Origin: Gymnorhina tibicen
Lineage: Eukaryota; Chordata; Aves; Passeriformes; Artamidae
Direction of reading: 5' to 3'
DNA length: 64,000 nucleotides
NCBI GenBank assembly: GCA_013399875.1
Contig: VXAZ01002125.1
Span: forward strand, 1 to 64,000
Each line of letters begins with the position of its first letter. The first letter of the stretch is position 1. This document shows positions 39,501 to 51,500 of this stretch, piece by piece. A model generated the notes under the pieces. That model was given only the letters and a program-made list of their open reading frames with translations. It was not told the origin of the DNA and did no database searches. A program made the position numbers and the translations under genes.

Positions 39501-42500
39501 TTGTTTGAATAAATTTAATTGGCTGTTTGACAGCTTTGTGGTTTGTGAGCTTATGATGTTTCTGTGGCTTGTATAGAGACTGAATTCTGTTACATAGGTA
39601 GTAGGAATGTTTGCCACTTGAATTTATCACCTTGGCTGTTTCCTTTCCTGAGCAGAAAGAATCCCTGTGCTGTAGCTAGGCTTCCTGAATAGTCTCATTA
39701 ATTGTGGGCATGTGAGTCCGAGGAGTGGGTGGCATCTTCGAGTCTACCTTGCTTTAGCCCTCTTAAGTACAGGCTGGGCAGGAAGTTCTTGCTGCTGTAA
39801 GGCTAATGGCTGACATGGAGTTGTGGCTCCAGTGCCTTTATCAAGTGGGGAAGGTTTCCTTGTTAGTGGCTGTAGAAAAACTGAGAGCACCAGCAAATCA
39901 ATAGCAAAACCAAAAACCGAACCTGGAAGAGGTAAGAGGAAAGGTTAATAAATACAGTTTGGGGTGTAAGAGATGATAGGGTAGGAATGGCTATAAGATA
40001 GGTTTAAGGAGAGATCAGAGATCAGAATGGTAGCATGATAAAAGTATGAAGAGGAAGGAAGAAGGAGGAAAGGGAAGTGTTGTGATTGGGGGTGCTTAAA
40101 TTCACACCCTGCTGAAGGGGGGAAGTGGTTTTGCTACAGTTGCAACAACCAAACAGCAGAGAACTGTAAAGATTAGAGAAGTTGACGGAAAATAATTTAG
40201 TTTAAGATTCATTCCCTCAATATTTTTAGGTTTTTATTACTGCCTACTAGGAAACATTATTTGTATTGTTTATTCAGTTAGGGAAAAATCACTTTACAGT
40301 CTAGTCTTTTTGGGGGGGGAAAAGAGCATACATGTATATGTATAGATATATATAAAAAAAATAAATCTCACATCACTGTATGCAATGCAGATCAGTATGC
40401 AATTGTAGGATGTGTTCTTGGCCAAAATACTGGTTTTTAAATATGGTAGAAAAATGTCTCAAAGCAGAACATGATAATGAAGAGTTAGACCTGTACCTGC
40501 TTTTGAGGCATTATCCATTCAGCGTGTGCCTTCCATGATAATATACACTTATGTTATATTAAATATTTTTCTTAATTTCTTGTCTATTCTTAAAGCCTGG
40601 ACAAACTGCATACTGCGCTTTCTGAGCTCTGCTTCTCAATCAATTATGTACCAAACATGGTGGTTTGGGAACACACATTCACCCCGAGAGAATATTTGAC
40701 ATCTCACCTGGAAATCCGCTTTACCAAGTAAGAAATATTGTAGAGTTAGAAGCGTTGATACACAAGATAAGCCGTTACTAGTTTATGTTGGAAATACTGT
40801 GTACTTACTACATTAAACTAGGTTTTAAGGGTGTATTGTGAAAACCATGAGTAGAATTCCAACTAAATGATTATTAAGTTACATGTGCAGACATACACAA
40901 TAGTCAGTTCCTGTTTTAAAACAAAATATGCTGAAATCTATATAATCTATTTAACAGCCAGATCCTGCATTCCCAATCCTGTGCATTTTGTAGGAGCTGG
41001 TGATGGCTGATTTTAGGCATTTATGAAGACATGTATTCCCATCATTCTCTTGCACAGTGCTGGATTGTTTTCAAGTGTTTGAGTCTAGAGTTTAGACTGC
41101 CTTGCTGAAAGGAAGTCTAGAAATCAGAAGTCAAGACCTGACAAAGCCAACTGAGAATATGTGCAGTTACTTTTTTTTTTTTTTTTTAATAAGAAGTGTT
41201 GATGCTTGATATTCCTGTCTGTTCTTACCTCAATCTTCCCACAGTTTTTTACAGAAATAGGCAAATGGCAACTTCTGGAGAGGACTTCATATTAAACCAG
41301 TCAGCTATCCTACTATTTTATACCAAAAATTACTAGTTATATATTTCAGGCAGGGTATAAGGCTTAATCAGTTTAATCATCAAGACATATTAGGTCACTG
41401 GAGCATTCCATCAGTAAGATAAGGTGGCATGAAAGTGAAGATGACTTCATGACATTTTAAGAAGTCAGCTCTTCAGGTTTATGAACTTAGACCAGTGTTG
41501 GTCACTTGTGCTTATTATTTTAATTTGGGGGAGGTCGGTTTGTGAATTGGGGTTGAAGCAACAGACATTACTTTCAGAGACTGCTTTCCTTATCCTTGCT
41601 TCATGAAAGAAATGAAACTTGTTAGCTGAGCAGAATAGATATTCAATTTATAATTTTTTTTTAGACCTTTAAGTGGCATTTTTTTCAGAGGCTTGCAGTG
41701 TTCCTTTAAAGACAGTGTTAGGATTTGTTTACTGTTTTAAACTTCTCTATGTCACGTGTGATTGGGCTGGAGCTTATTATTATGCCACTTAATCTTGTTA
41801 TTGTATCAATTTTGAATTATTTTAAAATAAGAGACTGCCTCAGAAACAAACTATTGAAAATACTTATTTACTTATGCCCAAGCAACAACAAAAAAGTTAG
41901 TTTAAATAATGTGATGTTCTCCTCCAGAATAACTCATCCCATTCACCTGTGATGAAGGTTGTGATCTACCGAATTCTTTTTTTATTGCTGTTCTGCTTTT
42001 GAAAAGTACATACTACTTAAAAGCTTAGCTCTTAAAGTCTGAGACCATTATAAGCTTAAAATAAACACTGTACAAGTATTTGTTTACTAAGAAGACTTTG
42101 CTTTTAAGGACCCCCGATAAAGTTTGTTTGAGGACCTGGTTCCAGTGATATACTGGGTAAGGTCCGTGTCCATGTATGTTAAAATGGAATATACAGTCCT
42201 TTGTGCAGTTCTGCTCTAGCTTGAAAGCTAGTCTACGAACATCTGTTATTAGAAACCTGGTTTTATTCATAGTGAGAATTTGAACAAATTAAAGTATGTC
42301 CTGCAATTTCTTGACTCCTTGATTAACGATAGAAGCCACTGTGTTAGCTAAAGGGAGATGTATTTTTCATTAATAGGATTTCTGTTTATTTACTTAACGT
42401 ATATGTTGGATATATTTTTCAATTCATACTGCACTATAGCTATGTGGTTTTTTAAAAGATATTTCAAACTAAAACTATAACAGCAGCTTTGGTCAAATAA

Positions 42501-45500
42501 TTTTTTGTGTTATTATGCTTTGAACACTTCAATACATGATTGCTTTTGCATTTCCCAGAAGTTCTGTATTTTAAAAGACTTCAACATTAATTTATTTGCC
42601 AAAGTAGTTGTTACATAAGCTGTGCACAGTGTGAATTGCTCATATACATATATATGGGGGGAAAAAATCTTCTTTTGAAAAGTGCTTGGTGAGTATTCTT
42701 AGTCTCATGAAATATTTGCTGGAACCACAGATACATTTGTCTTTGGAATCCAAAACAGTTTTTAAAAGTGCTGGTGTAGTATGTGCATTTATTAGAGTTT
42801 TATACTTGCAGATTTGAGAAGTATTCAAGTAAAATGAATATTTTCCATGCTTGAAAGCGTGTCAGGTCAGATTGGATGGAGCTCTTGAGCAACCTGTTTA
42901 GTGGAAGGTGTCCCGGCCCATGGCGGGGGGGGTGAAACTAGCTGGTCTTTAAGGTCACTTCCAGCCTAGGCCATTCTATGATTCTACGAAAATCTGTGGA
43001 TGTAAAATCATCTTTATAGCTGCATCTTTGTTGAATTTTACTAAGGAAAGAATGTATTTATTTCCAATGCTTTTGTTTCTAAAAGGTCAATTGTTGGAAT
43101 GACTATGTATAATCAAGCAACGCAAGAGATTGCAAAGCCTTCGGAGCTGTTGACCAGTGTAAGAGCCTATATGACAGTCCTCCAATCAATAGAAAATTAT
43201 GTACAGATCGACATTACACGAGTGTTTAACAATGTTCTGCTTCAGCAAACCCAGCATTTAGATAGTCATGGTGAGCCAACCATTACCAGTCTGTACACAA
43301 ATTGGTAAGTAATTATATGAACGCTTGTTACAAATTTTTTAGAGATTTTTTGTTGCTGCTGTTTAATGAAAAATCTGGAATTGGAGAAGTGGAGTTATTT
43401 TAAATTTTCTTAAGTTTCCAACATCACATGTTTACTTCTCTCTATACCTGTTAAAAGCACCTTAAAGTTTGCCTGTTGGCGAACTTCTGACACTTTTTAT
43501 AGGGACGAGATACAGAATAAAATGCAGGCATCAGTTGAACTATGAAAATAAAGCTTCAGTCTGTGGGCTTTGCTGTCCCGTGTCAGACAACTATACTTCA
43601 TCTGTATTGAGTATCCATGAACATGTGCCTTTTCATCTAAAACTTTTCCCCTTTCTGATAAGGTATTTGGAAACTTTGCTACGGCAAGTCAGCAATGGTC
43701 ACATAGCCTATTTCCCGGCTATGAAGGCATTTGTAAATTTGCCTACAGAAAATGAATTGACATTTAATGCTGAGGAATACTCTGATATATCAGGTAAACT
43801 TTGGTATTTCTATGCAATATTTGTGAAGGACAGTTATTGTATTGCTTGAGTAACTGGAGTAACAGTAACTCTCAGAGCAACTGTTATTGAAATAACAGCT
43901 AACTCTTAGAGTTAACATCTGTTAGCCTTCAGTAGTATTTTAAGTACTTTTTATTCATCCTGCCTCTTGTCTCACTTTTCCTATTTTTGGTCAAAGTAGC
44001 ATTGCATTTAAGCTGAAGAGATGGGTATATTATGTGTTGGTGACTAGTGCTTCAGTTCTACTACTGTACAAATTCTTGTCTTTAAAATTATACTTTGGGG
44101 TAAAATATTTTTGCACTTAAAACACCATGCTTAGATACATGATGGGCTGCAAATAAATGAAGACAGAATGTTTGAAGTATAACAGTTTCTTTTATTTCTC
44201 AGAAATGAGAGCCCTTTCTGAACTTCTGGGACCATATGGCATGAAGTTCTTAAGTGAAAGTCTGATGTGGCACATCTCTTCACAGGTTGCTGAGCTTAAG
44301 GTAACCTTGGAAACTGGTGGGTGGGAAGGCAGTAGTTTTCTGGTTAAGTTTCCTGTAGGTTATTTAATACCTATGTTTCTGCATGCTGTCTTTTTAAAAT
44401 GACTTCATCAAACAAACCGATGAAGCTGTGAATTTTACTCTTCTTTTGTAGTAAGTTTGCACAGGCAGTATGTGTGTATCCCACATTCTTCAACAGCTGA
44501 ATGTGCAGGACTTTATGCAGACTGTTCATTTCTGTGTTCGATACCCTAAGTTAGAAGTCAAGTCTCTTTTTATCATCAGTGGGAAGAGAAACGTTTTTCA
44601 AGATCTCCAGGTGTTCATGAAGCCCTTACCCAAGACTGTTGACTGCAAATGTTGCAGGAAAATCTCAAATCTGTTTTAGTAATCTATAAGGACTTATTTC
44701 TTAACGATGTGTGTATGCATCTATTGTTTAGTTTACATGGATGAAAGACTTCAGGTCCCATTTTCTGTGTTAGTTTTCCTCATTTTTACATGTCTTTCCC
44801 CCTGGCTCAACAGTAACCATTTATTATAAATGTCTAATATAATTATAAACAGTAACCATTTATTATAAATTTGATAAGTAAGCCTCACATCTACAGCAAC
44901 ACAAACAAATAATAAAGCTGATGCAATGAAAAAAATTGGAAATGGGGACATGTAAAGGAAATCAGTTTCATGTATATTTAAAACAGCAAACAGTGACAGG
45001 GAACCACTTGGTACCTGTGTAACTCTTTCTGGAAAGAGGTTTTAATAAATCTAATAATACACACTACTTTCTCTGGATAGTCATGCTATTAAAATGTCGC
45101 TAATTGGCCTAGATGTTTTTTTCCATATGACTTGTTCTTATAGTGTCATTTCCAAATTTAATTTCAAGTTGTTATTATGTCTTGTAATTTTCAGTTTATT
45201 TAACCACTGATTGAACTAAGGAATTTTTTGTAACTATTCATGCATGCTGTATTTTTGAAAAAGTACATGAATACCTAAGAGAACTAAGGAACTTCCTTTT
45301 TTTCTTCAATAACAATTTATTGTTAGCATACCAGACCTTTAGAAGTGTGTGGTGTTAATATATCCTGTTACACTTTCGAGGATCTTGTTTTCTTTGTAAA
45401 AACTTGAATTGCAGTGCTGCTGAAAGGCTGAGATGTATGATAAAAAGGTTTGAAGCCTTTTATTCACTGTCACAGCTTTAGAAGAGGGGCTGCTTATGCT

Positions 45501-48500
45501 TTCCAAGCTGGCTTTAAGAGCATGCAGCAACCCTGACCTGAGTGCCCAGCCTGCCAGGGTAGTTGATTCCTTACACCCATTCCAATTTTTGAGTTAGAGC
45601 ATGAGGCTTTCCAGGTGAGAATGGTGTGGTTTTAATGTTAAATTCTGTAACTCCTCGCTATGCACAAAGTGACATCCGTCATGTTTCAAGTGATGCACAA
45701 AGGCCTTAGGCAACTGTTTGTTGCTGTACTATTTGTGCACTTACTGAGGAGTCATCATATTTCCTGAAAATCAGCACAGTTTATATTGTAGGTGTGTGTA
45801 TTTTTTAAAAAGTAACTTTAAATTGTGTCTGAAATCCATTGTTTTCTGATACTGCTGAGGGTAAGCAGAGCATAATGTAGATCCACATGTGCATGACCAC
45901 ATATTTGGAGGAAAAAACAAAGTAATAAAATGTTCATCTCTTTGGCTGAGATAGTTGGCTTAGCAAGAGAGCACTGAGAAGCCATCTGTGTTTGGGGGAA
46001 GAAAGCAACAAGAGGAGAGAATGGGGAATTTATTACAAGTAGGGTTCAGCATGCTTACTTTGCTTCCTGCAAAGTGGGACCAGGTGTCAGTTTTATATCT
46101 GAAGTTTAAGACTGGGGCAAGAAGGGGAAGATTGCCTCATTTAAGTCACTGTTTGAACTGTATTCCAGCCTACTCCTTTTAAATCTTAAATGAATATGCT
46201 GGTTATCCTTTGTGAAGCTGAAAACTTGACTGAGTAACAATGTGCACGGGCACATTACCTTCAGTCTTGCATTCTGGAGACTTTTGAGGGATTTAAAGTA
46301 AAATGCCAAGTTCTGATACATTGTTTGGTTTAAAATTGCCCATCTTGATTTCAGTGCAAACCAGTCTTGCTTTGGCTTTCACCATAGAAGTGCATCATGT
46401 GCATGCACATGTGCACTCTAGACATAGTCGTTGAACAGTTTGGGTCGGAAGTGTTGCCTATAATCAAAAGAGAAAAAACCCTTGGAACAGTGTTAGAATA
46501 GTAAAATAAAAAGCCGACTTTTATTGGAAGCTTCCAGGTGTCCCAGTGGTAATGGAGACACTTGCCACTGGATTTCTACAATTTTATAAGGTTGATTAAT
46601 TAGGATAGCTAACCGGTACATCCAGTAAGAGATTCGGTTGCCTCAGTAATCCACCTCTGAGTCAGCCCCTTGGAGTTGATCCAAGGGCTTCTTTGCCCCA
46701 CTTCTTGTTATGACTTCTCAGATTCTGGTTGGAAAACAAAATGTTGTTCTTGTAGGCCCTCTTCCTGACAAGAAGACTAAACAGTATTTTCAGGAATGTA
46801 TTACAAGGTTATCTTATTGTTCTAAAATCTAGGGGGAAAGGGTAGGAATCTACAACCATGCATTAGCAATCTATAAAGCTACAAATGTATGAAAAATATA
46901 TAAAAAGCTTAGGCATCAGAAGGGAAGTGACCTTAAAGATTCTTGGTTAGTTCGCTGCATTTTGTATCGCTTATTTCTCTCCTTGCTTTTCACTGAAAAT
47001 AAGAAAGTAGGGAGAGTCGGTGGATTATGGATAGACTTGATCTTAAGGGTATAGCATGATCATGATACAGTGCAGTTGTTGGACAGATCTGCTTTGCACA
47101 GGCTACTTACTACGAAGTGGGAGTAAACACAGACCACCATTGATTTTATAGCAGCATTATAGATTGTGTTGGGTTTTTTCCTCCTGTGGTCACGGGAATA
47201 TTTACTCTGAAATTTAATCTGCATGCTTGCCAGATGCTATGTTTTGCCCTGTTCTCAGTGTGGGTTGAAGTGAAGCAAAATAAAACTATTAAAGCAGCTA
47301 GCAAAATTATCAAAGGTTAGATCTTCGTGGGTCCATAGCAGTAGGTTCCTGCAGGTATGTCTCTTAGATTTTATGAAATATATATAATCATGTTCCAAGC
47401 TTATAGTGGCCTACATGTTTGATGAATATTAATTTTTCCTGCTGCCACCTCTGGTAATTAAGATGGATTGGAATGTACCTACTTGAAAAATAAAACTATT
47501 AATAATCACTTTGGAAGACCACCCCCAATCCAAAATATCTTGGTTTCTCCCTCCATCCTTCAGTTCTTTTTTACCTTGATATCATTTAGTATATAAAACA
47601 TTAATTGAAGTCTTCTTTAAATAGAAGGAAACACTTTCTTCAATGTTCAGAAGAAACAAGAGATGTATATTTTCTTAGCTGTTGATTGTCCTCTATCTAA
47701 AGAGAGAGAATCACTTTTCCCTTTCTCAAATAGGGTACTTAGCATTCAGACTGCAAAAATATTTTTATAAGAATAAACTACCTATTTTTTGCTTGAAGAG
47801 AGTTTAAAAATACAGCTTGGCACAGCTGAAGTTCCTCAGCTAGCAGGAAATTTGGATCTGACATTTTAGAGATGTGATTATGAAATCTCTGTAATTTAAA
47901 GTTTAAACTGATACATATTTGGAGAATGATTTTGGGAAAGTTATTACGTTTACTCTAATGTTACAAGTTGCATGTATGAGAGCTGTTAAAAATTAGAAAC
48001 AGACACATTTTCTTTCCTTTGGCCAAACTGACATGAAAACTTCTACACTTGAGTTTAACTGTTTCAGGCTAAGGTGTTGGGATTTGGACGTATGTCTTTG
48101 CTTTTATTTTACATTATAGTGGAAGAAAATTTCAAGTAAGCTGCACCAAGGCTTAACAATCTGACTTCCACTCGATTCCATTTTTCAATTTTACCAGCAT
48201 TAAATTTCAGCATAATTTGTGAAAGCAACAATCCAAAAGAATTGATTACTTTGTGAATTTACATTTTTATTGTAATATGTATACTTTTCTTCTAAAAAGC
48301 TGAGTGGCACAGGGAGCTACTGTCTGATTTTACTGAGTTACATTCCTTTGCTTTAAGATGCGGTACACATTGCTCAGTACAAAAATCATGTTCTAAGAAG
48401 TATCTAATCCTCCGCTTTTTGATTCAGAGCTTTTGTGTATAGTAGTGACTGATGATAATATTGATATTGTAGTTCCATTACAAACACAGTGGGTACATCT

Positions 48501-51500
48501 GTATTCCATGGGATTGGTTGCTTTTCTGCCAAGTTGAAATGTCCTAAATCAGGCATTTATCCAGTTAACATGCTGAAATCTATAGCTGACATGCATCCTT
48601 GCTTTTTTATAGAAACTTGTGGTGGAGAACGTTGAAGTTCTAACACAAATGAGGACCAGCTTTGACAAGCCAGACCAGATGGCAGCGCTCTTTAAAAGAT
48701 TATCATGTAGGTAACTCACAAGATCCTACTAAAGATTTCTTCTGGATCTGTTTTTATAAAGAAAACGAGAAAAATTAATTTCTTTGTATTGAGTGTCCAT
48801 AAGCAGCAAAATGTATGTGAGCTCATATAAACTGATGGATCATTTTAAACTTTTCCAGTCTTCTCATGTGCAAAGTAAGATTTCAGTGTTATTTAGTGCA
48901 CAGGCACTATATTAGTGGTGAGTTTTGAGCATCATTTCAGGCATGATAATATGTAGCTGTAGCAGCAGTAATCTGGAAGCCTAGTACATAGCTGTAGAAT
49001 GTGAAATAAAACATAATTACAATAAAGAGACATTTTTGGCCTCAGGAAAGCACAGAATCAGTGCTAGCATCCAGTACTGTCAGCTGTGTATACTAGGTTT
49101 CATTCCAGGAAGTGGTCAATGTGATAGTCTTCTACTGAAAATCCCATTGTGGATTCAGCTATAAAAACCTGCTTTGGCACTGGTTATTTTGGCTCTTTTA
49201 AGGAATGCCATTGTTTCAGTACCTTGCTATTTTCAATATTTCATCAAATATTTTGTTTCTATTGAGCTTGTAAACATCAACACTTTGTTCATTGTTCTCT
49301 TTTCAGCTGTTGACAGTGTTCTGAAGAGAATGACAATTATTGGTGTTATCTTGTCTTTTCGGTCATTGGCACAGGAAGCACTTAGAGATGTAAGAAAGAA
49401 CTGAATATGTTCTGAATCATTTTCATTGTATTTAACTTAATGGAATGATGGGATATTTGAAGCTTCACTGTTCAGGAATGCTACCTCTTAAAAGGTTGAC
49501 AACATGTGGGTAAAATGGTAATACTCAGTTGTAATTGAACTTTGAATTGCAGCTTGGGTGAGGGCATCTTATTTTTTGAGTACTGTTCAGAGAACTGTTG
49601 CATTAAAACATCAAATTTAGTTTAGATCATGTTTTCTGTGTTTACTCATTTTAAAGGCTTTTATTTCACTTCTTTATTGCAAACATTTACTAGGCTTTAA
49701 TGTCTTCAAAGAAATATAAATGCTTCAAATAAAAACCCATTTAAAAAGAAAATAAGCCCAGTAAAATGATGGTAGTGTCTAACTGATGATTAATACGGGA
49801 AGTAATCTTTCTCATTTTGTGTGTGTTTGTGTCTCTTAGGTCTTATCCTACCACATTCCTTTCCTTGTAAGTTCCATTGAGGACTTCAAAGATCACATTC
49901 CAAGAGAGACTGACATGAAGGTAATTTTTGGCTGAAAGGCTGACAGTCGTTTTGGAGTTTACCTAAAATATGTAAGCGGCAAGACTTTCATGCTTAGTGT
50001 TGAACATCCAGACACAAAGAACAACCTTTTTATTTTTCTTTTTTTTTTTTCCCCCCCGCTTAAGAGCGGGATCTGCAGCCTCCTAATATTCTGGGGAAAA
50101 AGTCTCAACCAACTGATAGGATAAGCACAAGTCTTTATATGCCTGTGATCGCATTTGAGAACTTTCATAGACTTAAGAACAAGGTGTATCAAGTGTTAAA
50201 ACATGACAAGGGGAAGAATGCATAGCTGCTTCATATTGTGAACAGTACAACTGGTAAAATTAAATATTTCAAGGACTCTGTGTATGTGGTTAGAGCTCTG
50301 GGCATGTAATAGCAACAAGTCTGATTTTGACCTTAAATTGAAAATTTTTGTGAACCCACTGTATGAAATGCTTGAGGAAAAAAAAGTTAGCAGCTTAAAT
50401 AAGGTTCTGAATGAGAGTATGTTTCCATCCAAAAACCTTTGTTGGCACATCACATGGCTTCTGAACATGCACAGTAGCTGAAGTCTAGCAGGGTTTTTAA
50501 TTTCTTATTGCAGCTTGGAGTCTGTGATGGATTTCAGCTGCTTAATGGTATTGCAGCATTTTGATTTGCAGGGAATGTGCACTGGGATATACAATGTACA
50601 TCTTTTTAACTTTTCCAGAAACAACTTTTAGAAATCTGCTCTTGAGCAAAGTATGGTTTTTAAGGGCCGGAATATGTTGTTATCCCTGAACTGGAAGTTC
50701 ACATTTTGCTGTTAACTCTTGTGGAAAGTAACTAAGTTCTCTGTGCATGAAAATTCATTAAATAAGAAACATCCTCCTCCTTTTAAAAGTTCGGAATCCA
50801 TCACTGTGGGCTTTGTGATTTCAGAAGACCCAGTTCAGCAGTTATATTCTGGCTCCATTTTCAGTTAAAATTACTGAAATTTTACATGTATGCTATTTCA
50901 TTCCAAAATATAATCACATGCTCTTTGAAACTTGCAATGCTGATAAACCAGCCTGGAATGTCTGATGTTGTTCTGCCGGGGCGATTTAAAGAACATAGAC
51001 ACCAATGGAAAGAAAGGTCTTATTTTACTATGAATGTAAAGGCAACACAAAAGTAAAATGATACAGTCAATAAAACTATGCACTCGGCTTTAGCAACGAG
51101 CAAAAATAAGCAAGGTAATGCACCTAATCATTACTATACAAGAGAAAGGATAGTGATTGCGAAAGATCCATCACCAATTGCCTGAAACTTTACCGTCATC
51201 CAGAGTCCACAGTCACTGGGGAGCCCTGTTTAGCAGCAAGGACCTGGAGAACCCCTCCCAGCAATTGGGAAAATCCTACACGGTGCATCCACCCATAGGT
51301 GAGGGTCCAAATAGTCCCAAATATTGGTCCAAATAGGCCCAAATGAGTAAGTCAAAGTAACTTGATTATATTTTTAGCACAGAAACTCCAGGATCTGATA
51401 GCATGCATCCTGACCAGCAGGGGCCAGGGCTTGGCCAGAGCCCAAGCCTCAGCTGGGAGGGTTTTCCCCTAAAATACCCTACAAACAAGCCTCTATTCAT

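Larger units (their letters stand above)
39421..43085 (+). other. NCKAP1: NCKAP1 introns 19 and 20 (around exon 20)
   Basis: Includes a T-run of 17 at 41171-41187 and the CR1 copy at 42847-42987. Otherwise unremarkable. Confidence 0.75.
44301..48612 (+). other. NCKAP1: NCKAP1 intron 23 (4.3 kb)
   Basis: Carries a 39-bp-spaced duplication (44810-44870) and a solo LTR (46452-46918). The rest has no recognised feature. Confidence 0.75.
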
